The notes under the pieces: model-generated
Databases searched by the model: none
The model's input: the letters and a program-made list of their open reading frames with translations, nothing else
What the model was told of the DNA's origin: nothing
Source: an uncultured Kiritimatiellota bacterium
Lineage (GTDB): Bacteria; Verrucomicrobiota; Kiritimatiellia; RFP12; DVOR01
NCBI GenBank assembly: GCA_944389945.1
Contig: CALXOF010000003.1
Location: 124,001 to 188,000, forward strand
DNA: 64,000 nt
Direction: 5' to 3'
Shown: piece by piece, positions 1 to 9,500 of the stretch
Position numbering within the stretch: the stretch's first letter is position 1
How the letters are laid out: each line of letters starts with the position of its first letter
Program-made: the position numbers and the translations under genes

Positions 1-118
1 GCTCTCCTCGCAGGACGCCCTCCGCCAGCGCTACGCCGACCTCAACGCCCATCCCATCCCCCCACCCGACACCCGCAAACCCGGCCTCCTCTCCCGACTC
101 CTCCACTGGTGGCGCTAA
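1..118 (+). CDS. C-terminal end of an unidentified protein (partial)
   Basis: An open frame enters from the left edge and ends at TAA 116-118, giving 38 residues that finish in the basic, aromatic stretch LLSRLLHWWR. The codon use (strong C in third position) matches the real genes of the window, and the mosaic repeat block begins immediately after the stop, as it does for other genes here. Too little is present to name a family. The start and most of the gene lie outside the window. Confidence 0.55.
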   Translation, partial: LSSQDALRQRYADLNAHPIPPPDTRKPGLLSRLLHWWR

Positions 119-852
119 CGCGCCCCGCTGATTGGCTGATTGGAAGGGGCGCTGACGCGCCCCGGAAAATGGAGCGCGCGCCAAGCGCGCGACAGGTAAG
201 GTCATGGTTCGTAGCGGCGTCAGCCGCCCTCCTGAATCTCCTGTATCTCCTGCATCTCCTGTAACGCCGTGGCGGCGTCAGCCGTCGTGCAGAGCGGCGT
301 CAGCCGCGCTCCTGTATCTCCTGAATCTCCTGCATCTCCTGAACACGTCGTGCTAGGCCGTGGGCGCGTCAGCGCCCCTTCCCCAAAGCATGGCGTGCGA
401 AGCCCGCCATGCCCCTACAGGCCCTTCGGGCCGGACGTGCGCCTTGCGCACGCACGGCCCGCCTTCTGCGCCGCCTTCCTTCGTGATTTCTAAAATATTC
501 TGGCAGTCCTGCGTGCGGTAGCACGCCCTTAATCTGCAACAAATCTGCGAAATCGGCGGTTTCATCACACTGGCAGTCCTGCCGGCGGTAGCCGGCCCCT
601 AATCGGCTCCAATCTGCGTAATCGGCGGTTCCATCCTGCATCACTTTTTGTCTCCCCAAAGGCCTCTCCTCGGACCCCTAAGGGTTTCGGGGCGGACCAC
701 TATAGGGTCTCGCCCCCGACCACTATAGGGATTGACCTCGGACCACTATAGGGTCTCAGAAGGGGCGCTGACGCGTCTCCGGAGAATGGCAGTACTCCCT
801 CCGCCCCTCCAATCAGCTAATCAGCCAATCAGCCAATCAGCGGGTCGGCGGC
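119..852. repeat. Mosaic intergenic repeat block 1
   Basis: No gene is seen in these 734 bases. They are assembled from modules that recur elsewhere in the window: the GGGGCGC-TGAC-GCGCCCC hairpin, GCGGCGTCAGCCGC hairpins, runs of the 9-base unit TCTCCTGNA (about 225-260 and 311-343), the GTCCGGCCCG module (about 410-470), two CTGCCAG modules with GCACGC/GTGCGG and GCCGGC stems (about 500-600), one copy of the 95-bp palindromic element, and AATCAGCC runs at the right end. Open frames crossing it are by-products of the repeats. Confidence 0.85.
671..762 (+). repeat. 95-bp palindromic element, copy 1
   Basis: A dispersed element of about 92-95 bp found four times in the window (also 18843-18934 inverted, 37142-37235, 54775-54867). 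It has a CCCTTAAGGG-type palindrome at one end, degenerate here as CCCCTAAGGG, followed by three copies of a CGACCACTATAGGG-like unit and a terminal GGTCTC. This copy has lost the perfect central ACCACTATAGTGGT palindrome seen in copies 2-4. Confidence 0.8.
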
Positions 853-1488
853 TCAGCCGCCGACCCTATACGCTTTGGCTTGGGAGAGGCGGTGTTCGCG
901 GATGTATTTGATGCGGTCGTAGACGATGGGGTTGAGCGCGCGGGCACGGGCGAGAATCCGGTAGACCTGGCGCTCTTTGAGGTCGTAGAGTTTGGCGAGG
1001 GTGCGAATGAAGATGGCGCGACTGGGATGCTCGGGTTCGTGGCGGTGCGCCCATTCATGGAGCAGGTGGCAGTAGCGTTCGGGGAGGCCCTTGAAGGCGA
1101 CCTCGATGGCGGCCACCAACGACTCCTGCCGGTCGGCCAAGTCGCCAACCCACGCGGAGAGTTCGTTTTGGACCGGCGCGGCCAGCCGGCGACAGGCAGG
1201 GACCGCTCCGCAGAGGCAAGGCGTGGCACCGGCTTGGACCACGCGGATGGGTCGGCGCAAGACCGTCTCGGCCTTGGCGGCAAGACCGCGCAACTTGTCC
1301 ACGGAGACGCCGGGCTCGGCCACCAACAGAAGGCACCGGAAGTCGGCGCGGTCGCGGAGGCTTTGCAGAGCGGCGGTGAGTTGCTCGGGATGGCGGACGC
1401 GCAGCGCCCACGCAGTTTGGCCGTCAGGCGCGTGGGGGCAGACCACGGGAAAAGGGGACGCGACGGCAACAGCGGCAGAATCACACAT
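853..1488 (-). CDS. Hypothetical protein with HTH-like C-terminus
   Basis: A protein of about 211 residues that I do not recognise. I start it at ATG 1488 because an AGGAG lies seven bases upstream. A GTG at 1494 is in frame but only one base from that AGGAG. The middle has a CLCGAVPAC segment. The last 60 residues (RAIFIRTLAKLYDLKERQVY... onward) look like a small helix-turn-helix or sigma-region-4-like unit, with basic residues towards the end. No signal peptide or membrane segment is visible. The stop lies in a GGCGGCTCAGCCGCC repeat hairpin, so the last residues (VGG) may be repeat-derived. An extended -10 is present upstream. Confidence 0.75.
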   Translation of the reverse strand: MCDSAAVAVASPFPVVCPHAPDGQTAWALRVRHPEQLTAALQSLRDRADFRCLLLVAEPGVSVDKLRGLAAKAETVLRRPIRVVQAGATPCLCGAVPACRRLAAPVQNELSAWVGDLADRQESLVAAIEVAFKGLPERYCHLLHEWAHRHEPEHPSRAIFIRTLAKLYDLKERQVYRILARARALNPIVYDRIKYIREHRLSQAKAYRVGG

Positions 1489-1530
1489 AGACACACTCCT
1501 AGGTTCACTTCAGTGAGAAAAGGTGAGCCT

Positions 1531-1539
1531 ATTATAGCA
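1531..1539 (-). promoter_or_regulatory. Extended -10 promoter, TGCTATAAT
   Basis: On the minus strand TGCTATAAT is a perfect extended -10, 43 bases upstream of ATG 1488. No -35 is seen: its expected position falls inside the perfect inverted repeat 1537-1570. Confidence 0.7.
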
Positions 1540-1570
1540 TAAGGGGGCGGCTGATGCCGCCCCCTTATGC
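1537..1570. repeat. Perfect 15-bp inverted repeat overlapping the promoter
   Basis: Arms 1537-1551 and 1556-1570 are exact reverse complements around a TGAT loop. The left arm begins inside the TG of the extended -10, so the promoter half-sequence is mirrored at the other end of the hairpin. Confidence 0.75.
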
Positions 1571-2485
1571 TGCTGATTGGCTGATTGGCTGATTAGCTGA
1601 TTGGAGGGGCGCTGACGCGCCCCGGACTGCCAAAATGGGGAACCGCAGATTTCACAGATTTGTTGCAGATTAAGGGCGTGCTACCGCACGCAGGACTGCC
1701 AGTGTGGGTTAGATCACAGAGGTGCACTGAGGATTTCACAGAGGCTCACAAAGAAGGACTGCCAGAATAGGGAAACCGCCGATTTCGCAGATTGGAGCCG
1801 ATTAGGGGCCGGCTACCGCCGGCAGGACTGCCAGTGTGATGGAACCGCAGATTTCGCAGATTTGTTGCAGATTAAGGGCGTGCTACCGCACGCAGGACTG
1901 CCAGAATATTTTGGAAATCACCGTGCAGGCCCAAAGGGCCAAACCTTCCACGGCTAAGAACACGAAGAACCACAAAGAGACACAAAGCACGGCGCAGAAG
2001 GGCGGGCCGTGCGTGCGCGTAAGGCGCACGTCCGGCCCGGGGGCCTGTAGGGGCGTGGCGGGCTTCGCACGCCACGCTTTGGTTTTTGAGGGAATCTAGC
2101 GGCGTCAGCCGCCGTCCTGAATCTCCTGTATCTCCTGCATCTCCTGTAGCGTCGTGGGCGGCGTTAGCCGCCGTCCAAAGCGGCGTTAGCCGCCGTCCAA
2201 AGCGGCGTCAGCCGCCGTCCAAAGCGGCGTTAGCCGCCGTCCAAAGCGGCGTCAGCCGCGCTCCTGAATCTCCTGTATCTCCTGCATCTCCTGTAGCGTC
2301 GTGGGTGGCGTTAGCCGCCGTCCAAAGCGGCGTTAGCCGCGCTCCTGAATCTCCTGTATCTCCTGCATCTCCTGTAGCGTCGTGGGCGGCGTCAGCCGCC
2401 GTCCAAAGCGGCGTCAGCCGCGCTCCTGAATCTCCTGTATCTCCTGCATCTCCTGTAACGTCGTGGGCGGCGTTAGCCGCGAGAA
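1571..2485. repeat. Mosaic repeat block 2 with an 81-bp tandem array
   Basis: No gene is seen. The left part has CTGCCAG modules whose hairpin stems differ but stay paired (GCGTGC/GCACGC at 1676-1691, GCCGGC/GCCGGC at 1808-1823), and an AAACCTTCCACGG module with a GGCCC/GGGCC stem (1928-1940). From 2157 there are 22-base tandem units of AAAGCGGCGTTAGCCGCC type. From 2260 an 81-bp unit repeats about three times (2260, 2341, 2422), each holding a TCTCCTGNA run plus two GCGGC hairpins. Since 81 is divisible by three, one frame stays open across it. Confidence 0.85.
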
Positions 2486-3076
2486 TCAGTAGCCGCGGAC
2501 AGCGCGACGAGCCGCGGACATCGCTTCGCGGATGCCACCAAAGCGCAGGAAGTCTTTTTGGAGTCGGAGAAGTTGCTTATAGAGAAGGGCGTCGGTCTGA
2601 TCGATGAGGACGACTGCGATATTGGCGATGTTTGCGGGGGTGCGATTGGCGATGCAGGTTTTGTAGTAGGCTTCATCGTTGTGTTTGCCGCAAACGCGGC
2701 GAGCCTTGGAGTAGATCTCGGTACCATCTTGCCAGATTTCGGCCTCGTTGATACGAAGCCAATCGAGAAAGTCTTCACGCAATTCTTGAAGGCTGGCTTT
2801 AGCGATGTTGGTGAGGCGAATCTCGGTTTCGCGGGAAGTGGGGCCGGCTTTGGCGCCTTCTATAATGTTTTGTTTCCCGGAACGTGCGGCCTGAACCATC
2901 TGGTCTATGGTGCGATCCCCGCGCTTGAGGGCAATACGCACAAAGTAACGCGTGATGAGGTAAATGCTGCGCGACTTTTTGTAGGTGATAAGGTTATAGG
3001 GATTTTTGCCCAAGCGCAAAAAGTCTTTGGAGGGATGGTCCGATGCGGAATGCGAAGAAGAGGGGGGCTGAGCCAT
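2486..3076 (-). CDS. Four-helix-bundle suffix-domain protein
   Basis: 196 residues matching the four-helix-bundle family related to the 23S rRNA intervening-sequence protein, in the 'suffix domain' form. Visible signatures are the helix SIYLITRYFVRIALKRGDRT at about residues 36-55, then DQMVQAARSGKQNIIEGAKA, an SRETEIRLTNIAKASLQEL helix and a DFLDWLR motif. The C-terminal part (about 115-196) contains further helices. The family is cytosolic, forms oligomeric bundles and binds nucleic acid in some relatives (for example the Avd protein of diversity-generating retroelements). No reverse transcriptase is present in this window, so its role is unknown. The start is ATG 3076 with GAAAGG about nine bases upstream. 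It is a lone gene between two mosaic repeat blocks. Confidence 0.85.
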   Translation of the reverse strand: MAQPPSSSHSASDHPSKDFLRLGKNPYNLITYKKSRSIYLITRYFVRIALKRGDRTIDQMVQAARSGKQNIIEGAKAGPTSRETEIRLTNIAKASLQELREDFLDWLRINEAEIWQDGTEIYSKARRVCGKHNDEAYYKTCIANRTPANIANIAVVLIDQTDALLYKQLLRLQKDFLRFGGIREAMSAARRAVRGY

Positions 3077-3105
3077 AGACGAGACCTTTCACTTGAGTTA
3101 AATGT

Positions 3106-3114
3106 AGTTTAGCA
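3106..3114 (-). promoter_or_regulatory. Extended -10 promoter, TGCTAAACT
   Basis: TGCTAAACT on the minus strand lies 30 bases upstream of ATG 3076. There is no recognisable -35. Confidence 0.55.
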
Positions 3115-3521
3115 AAAAAGAGAAGAGGGCGCTATAGACACTCGCACAGGATTTCAGGAGATTCAGGAGAACAGAGCGCGCGACAAGCGCGCGACCGGCA
3201 ACCCGCCACCACGACCTTGTCAGGAGATACAGGAGATTCAGGAGATACAGGAACGCGCGGTAAACGCGCGACCGGCAACCCACTGTACGACCCGGGTCAG
3301 GAGATACAGGATTTCAGGAGATTCAGGAGATGCAAGGGGCGCTAACGCGCCCCGGAGAACGGAGCGTGCAGGCGCAACGCGCCAAACCTTCCACGGCCAC
3401 AGAGAACGCGCGACAAGCGCGCGACGGGCAAGGCCGCTGAGAAAGCCAAGCCTCCAAGCCTCTAAACTTCCAAACTTCCGGGGCGCGTCAGCGCCCATGT
3501 CTTCGTGGAAAGAGGTGCCAT
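3115..3521. repeat. Mosaic repeat block 3
   Basis: No gene is seen. It contains CAGGAGATN runs (about 3157, 3219, 3297), GCGCGACAAGCGCGCGAC hairpins, an AAACCTTCCACGG module with a GGCGC-AAC-GCGCC stem (3371-3383), the CCAAGCCTCCAAGCCTC module near 3450 and a GTCTTCGTGGA tail near 3498. Confidence 0.85.
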
Positions 3522-3553
3522 AAAAAAGAGCCGCCCGGGGGCGGCTCTTTTTT
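3522..3553 (-). terminator. Rho-independent terminator of giant surface protein 1
   Basis: A symmetrical hairpin with GAGCCGCCC and GGGCGGCTC arms, flanked by six A and six T, begins 16 bases after the stop of the giant gene on the minus strand. It could work in both directions. Confidence 0.9.
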
Positions 3554-3569
3554 GGGATTGGGGTGTGGC

Positions 3570-6500
3570 TCACAGTTGCTGGGCCGTGCGGCTGACCGAC
3601 ACGCCCAGCGTGAAGCCATCGTCCAGCGTCAGGCCTTCGAGGGCCGTATCGGGCACCGTCAGCTCGACCGTGCCGGTCGCGGCGGAGGTCTCATCCACGC
3701 TGCTCTCACCGGTCAACTGCACCTTCTTCTCCGAGCCGCCCGCCGTTACCGACAGGACATAGTAATTGTCCTTGGCGAAGCCGGCCTGGGCGGCACCCTC
3801 GCCCTGGACCTTGGCGGTCACCACCCAGCCATCGCCGGTGGTGTTGCGCTTGATTCCCACGATGCCGAAGTCATAGGCATAGGTGAGCGTCGTTCCTTCG
3901 GCGTTAGCCGTGGCCTTTAAGCCGGTGAAGCACCCGAGCACGTCATTCAACGTGGCGGCGTCGGGGGAGGCGATCGTCGTCTGCCCCCCCTTGGTCCTCA
4001 GCTGAACGGTGTAATTACCGTTCGTGATCCCCTCCTTGGCCGCCGCCTGACGGAGCGTCAACGCCACCTCATCGTCCAGCCCGGTCAACCCATTCGGCGC
4101 CGGCACATTGTAGATCCTCAGATAGGAGTTCCCACCCTCCTCCAGGACGGCATTGGGCACCCATGCGCCGCCGCCCTCCGCAGGATTGACCTTTACCGTG
4201 AAGTCCTCTGGAAGCTTGGCGGAGTGGTTGTTGTTCAGGCAGGAGATGAGCCCGGCGGCCTGCTCCGCCGCGGTGGCGGTGAAGACCATGTTCTTGGGCA
4301 GGGTGGTCGCCTCCTGCGAGACGGCGGAGAACATCGGGCGATAGGCACCCTCAAGTACGAGCGTACCCTCGCCGGTGGCAGGAAACCACCACTGCTGCGC
4401 ATTGGCCGGGCCGGCCAGCGTGAGCGTCGCGTCCCCGGCGATGGTCGCACCGGTGAAATTTGAAACCACCGCCCTCTGGTGCGTCAATTTGAGCGAACCG
4501 GCCTCCACGGCAAGCGAACCATTGTGCCCCGTCAGATTGGTGATTTCATTACCGGAACCGCGGTTAACAACCTGCGTTCCAGCATTGGTGTAGAAAACAG
4601 GGTCTTTCTCCCCCAGTTGCTCAAGCCCCTCGATACGGATATTCTCGCCGAGAAGTTCCAAGACAGTACCCACGTGGTACATACTCGTCAACTTGAGATT
4701 GGAAGCCTGAATCGTCAGACCGCCGACAAAGTCTGAGGCGTTAGAGGCCTCGATGGTGTTAGGTTCCCCGTCGGAGCCGGAGGCGCCCTCCAGAATGACC
4801 GTCTTGCCGTTCAGCGTCAGGTAGGCGAAGGAGGAGAAGCCTTTGGTGACCTTCAGGGTCGTCCCGGCAGGAAGCTCCCACGGGGACTGGAGCGATACAC
4901 CGGAGATGTTCGCGTCAATCGTCAACGTCGCGCCCTCAGCGGGCGTCACGCACGCCGGGATGGTGGACTGCGTGCTCGTCGTCTCCAACGTCACGTTGCC
5001 GAGCACGAGGATGGACTCCATGCCCGTGAGCGCGGTGTTGAGCCTCACCTTAATGGCCGCAGTGGTACCATCGAGGACGACCGTGCCGGAGGTCGGAGCG
5101 GCCTGGCCGGTGGCCTCACCGACCGTCCAGTTGGAGGCGGACCAATCGCCGGAGGTGGCCAGGGTCGGCATCGCGGACTTCCACTTGAGGGTCAGGACAT
5201 CATCCGCCACAGAGGGCGTGATTTCCTCCTCCACGCCGGAGACCTTGAAGGTCGCAGTGGGATCCGCCGTCATCGAGGTGCCAAAGGAGACCACACCAGC
5301 GGCCTGTTCTTCCGCGGTGGGCGTGATGTTCACCGTCGCGCCTTCGACCACCGAGAGCTTGGGACGGTTCTCGCCGAGGGTGACGGTGGAGTTGGCGGCG
5401 GCGGTGAGTTCACCGGTGTAGGCCGTCGTGATGGCCGAGGAGAAGACGACCGTGCCCTGCAGGGTCAGGCTACCCGCGCCGGTGAGCGCGCTGTTGGTGC
5501 CAGAGACGGTCAGCGCCTTCCCCGCAGGTGCCGCGAGCGTAGAAGCCTTAGAAACGGTTAGACCATAGAAGGTAAGGACGCTAGGAGTCGTCAGGGTGCC
5601 GCCGGCGAGATCCACGGTATAGTTGGCCATGCTGAGCCCCATCTGCGTGGAGAAGTTCGCCTGACCGGCAATGCGGAGCCTACCGGCCGTAACGTCGGCA
5701 CCTGACACACCGCCATAATAAGTAACACGCGCACGCGCGGCAGTGAGCGTACCTTTCGCACCGACCTCCAGCGTGGCGCCATTGGAAACGCTGACATCGC
5801 CGGCATCGGTGCCCGGCACCTTCACCAGTAGTTCGCCGGACGCAATCGTGTATTTGGCGGCGGCACCATTCACCTGGAAGCCGGCCTGAATCGCGAACGG
5901 GCCATAGCTACCAATCATCCCCGTCTGCGTCGCGCCGTTCACAGCGATGTTGGCCTTCTGGGTGACGGTGACATTGCCCGTCGTGAACATCTTGTCGACA
6001 ACGGTGAGCTTGGCGTTCTCCGCGCCCTCAACCGTAGCAATCGTCAGCGTGGCGGAACCGGAGGCGGGGCCGGTGATGGTAAGGGAGGCCACAGTGGCCG
6101 CCTTGTCGAGGGTGATGGTCTTGTTATCGTTCTCCGCGAGGGTGACGGTCACCGCGGAGTTTTCATCGGGCTCCACGCCGGAGGACCAGTTAGCGCGATT
6201 GGACCAGTTATTCCCTTCCGTGCCACCGACCCACTCGTAGGTGACGGGGCGGGTGATGGTGCCGTCGGAGATGGTCACGCCATCGGCCAGCTGGCCGACC
6301 GAATCCATGATATCATCGTGGACGAAGACCTGCACCGAATCCGTCGCACCGGCGAGAGCCTCGGCAATGGCGTACTTCACGCGACCACCGGGGAGACGGA
6401 TCATCGTGTTCGCGCCCAAGGTGAGCGTGCCGGACACAACGGGATTATCCCACGCAACGTAACGGAGGTCAAGCACGGCGTCGGCGGGAAGGGTCAAATC

Positions 6501-9500
6501 CCCGGCAATCTGCGCTGTGGGCCTAATGTAGACGGGCGTATCCTCCGCCAACGCGGCCAAGGCGTTCGCGAAGTTCTCCGTGATGAGCTTGCGCTCGACA
6601 ATCTGGAGGGCGGCGATACCGCCACGCTCAGCATCTTGGTTCAAGCGGGGCAACCCCTTGACGGTGAGAGGCGAGAGGGTAGAAGCAAGGCGACCACGGA
6701 CGCGGAGAGCGTTCTCACCATAGACCGGGGTGGCGGAAAGCGAACCCCAAGAGGCCGCGGCCGAGGTATCCGTGGTGGCGACGGTGGTCTGCTTGGCATC
6801 GTCCCAACGATAGAAGGTGCCGTCAATCTCGTAGGGGTGGATGTTGTCCTCGCCATTATCAGAATAGCCGGCATAGACGATGACGTCGTAGGCCGAATAG
6901 GGCAGGTTCGCGACCGAAATCGTCGCGCCGTAGCCATTCGAGGTCGCGCCATCATCCAAGTAACCCTGCAGGAAGGGATGGGCATTGTTAGGAGAGGTCC
7001 AATAAGTGGTAGAGGCATTATAGGTCACGGTGGGGGCACCGGCCAAGTCGGTGTTCTCGGCACGCGTAATGGGGACGTCAGTGCCGAACTCGCCGGAGAA
7101 GTTCTGCCACTTATTGCCGGCGACCGGGGCGAGACCGTAAGCGGTCTCATTCTCCGGCACCGCACGCTGGTTGCTACCGAAGTTCAGGCTGATGACGCCC
7201 TCCTTGGCGGGGTCAACGGTGGGAATCACCTCGCCGGTGCAAATGAGCTGGAAGCCGGCGAGATTACCACGCGCGTAAGTGTTGAGGCTCTCTGAACCAG
7301 AGCGTCCATTCTTGAAGGTGCGAAGAGAGAAGGCTCCGGTAAGTTCATCAACGCGAACGGCATTCACGCCCACGACAGGCTCACGCGTCGTCGTATTACC
7401 GAAGGCATGCGCCTGGTCGTACCCCTCCACCTTGGTGAGGGCGCCATCCTTGTAGGTGTAATACTTACCATTCACCTCAACGGGGCGGAAACCAACGCCG
7501 GCATCCGCGTAGAGGTAAACAATGGCGGAATACTCCGTGAAGGGCACGTTCGCGATGTCGATGTCCGCGCACCAATCTTGATTATTGTTCGCGGCATCGT
7601 CCAAGACGTTGACCAACAGGTTGTTGGTGCCGGAATACTCCCACGCGCCGGTGGCCTGGAAGGTAAGCGTCACGGGATCCGAGACCACGAACCCATTGGT
7701 CGTCAGCGTAACGGCATTCCCTTGTTGAGAGTAGAGAACGTTGTCCCACTCCCCGCCGGGAACGGGATAGAGGCCATAACCGGTCTCACCCTTGAGCGGG
7801 TGGTCATGATCCGTGCCAGAGCTCCGACCGGAGGCGAAGTTCACGTTGATGGACGGAACCTCCTCGACCGGCTCGGGGGTGGGCGGAACAATTTCCTTGC
7901 CACGCCCAATAATCTGGAAGCCGGCAAGGCCGCCACGCGTGGGATTGTGGGTGCCCATATCGACTTCGATATCACCGGAGAGGCCCTTGATGAGCATCAC
8001 GTCATGGCCCAACGTACCGGAGTTGTCAGTACTCGCGATGTCATTCGTTGTGCCCCAAGAGGCCGGCTTGGAAGCGGACTTGGTCGCGGCTCCATCCGTC
8101 TCTTCCCCGGTGTAGGTGTAATAGGACGACACGCCGTTGGAGATCACCTCCACAGGCGCCCACTTCTGCCCAGTGTTATCCGTGCAGAGATAGAGCACCA
8201 GGTCATAGGTTTCATAGGGGATGTCGCGAAGGGCAAGTTCAATAGGATTGGCCGCATTCGCGTCACCAGCGTCGTTGTAACCATCGCCCATCGCACCCAA
8301 GCGCTCGGTGCGTTCGGCAATTAAGTTCATGCCACCACCTTCACTAAGCCCCCATTTCCCGCCCAGATAAGCGGTGACATCGGCGGTAGTAGCCACGCCG
8401 AAGGCGTCCTTGAGACCGGTGAGCGTCTCCGTTTCTTTTGCCTTAGTCAACTCATTCCAGTTGGCGTTCGCCACCGCAAATGCGTCAAGGCCGGAGGTTC
8501 CGTTGCGAGTCGTGGTATTCGAGGTAATTGTAGCCTTCGTTCCACGCGCATTCACACTGATGATACCAGCGATAGGCTCCTTATCGGTCAGCACCTCGCC
8601 GGTGCAGACAATCTGGAAGCCGTAGAGACCGCCGCGATTGTTGTCGTTCTTCAACATCTCCAGCGCGATGTCGCCGGACAAGCCCTCGATGAGCATGACG
8701 GCCTTACCATAAGCGATGGCGTTTCCCGCATTGCCGTTGGCAGAAGTCGCGCCCCAATCGACGGCGGCGGACTCTTCGACCTCTACGGCGGCCCCAGTTC
8801 CGGAATAATCGGCGGGATAGGTGTAATACTTCACCGAGTCATCCGTCGCGGAAGTCACCTTGGTGGCCGCCCACTTGATGGAATCGGTGTTCAGGTCAGA
8901 GGCATAGTAAAGAATCAGATTGTAAGAGGAATACGGGACATCGGTCAAGCCAAGCGTCGTCACCTCGCGATAGCCGTTCGCCATAGCCCCCAACGGGAGA
9001 CGGCCTGCAGAAGAAGAAAAGCTCCACTGGGCTCCGGAATAGGTGGCATCGATGGCCAGCGAGGTCGCGAGGCCGGAATCGTCCATGAATCCCACGCCAC
9101 TCTCCGAAGTTCCGGAAGTGGGGAGTTCATTCCAATAGGTGTTCAAAATGGGATTCAAGCCGGAAAAGCCTGAGGTGCCAACGATGGAGTCTACGCTACC
9201 CTTCATGTTAACGCTGATGACGGGCTGATAAGTCGCCGTGTCACGGATGGCACCATCGGAAGCCTGAATAATCTGGAAGGCCGCGATACCGCAACGCGTT
9301 GTACCTGAACCTGAGCCAACAGAGCCCCGAATGGTGAGGGTTTGGGTCTCAAGGCCGCTCACCTTGAGGGCGTTGGTGCCCAAAGTGGCGGAGTCCTGAC
9401 GCGACGAGCCCCAAGTATCGTTGCCCGTCACAATCTCAGCCCCTGCCGATGTTCCCTTATACTTAACACCGTTGACGAAGACCGGCAGGAACTTGGCACT

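Noticed and set aside
671..762. T7-like promoter cores (CACTATAGGG) in the 95-bp elements
   Set aside because: Only the last ten or so bases resemble a T7 promoter. The TAATACGACT part is missing, the units recur as palindromes, and no phage genes are nearby.
2086..2607. An open frame with a 27-residue tandem repeat (ESPVSPASPVASW...)
   Set aside because: It arises because the 81-bp DNA repeat is a multiple of three and lacks stops in this frame. The repeat is made of the same modules found in non-coding positions, and no start signal is present.
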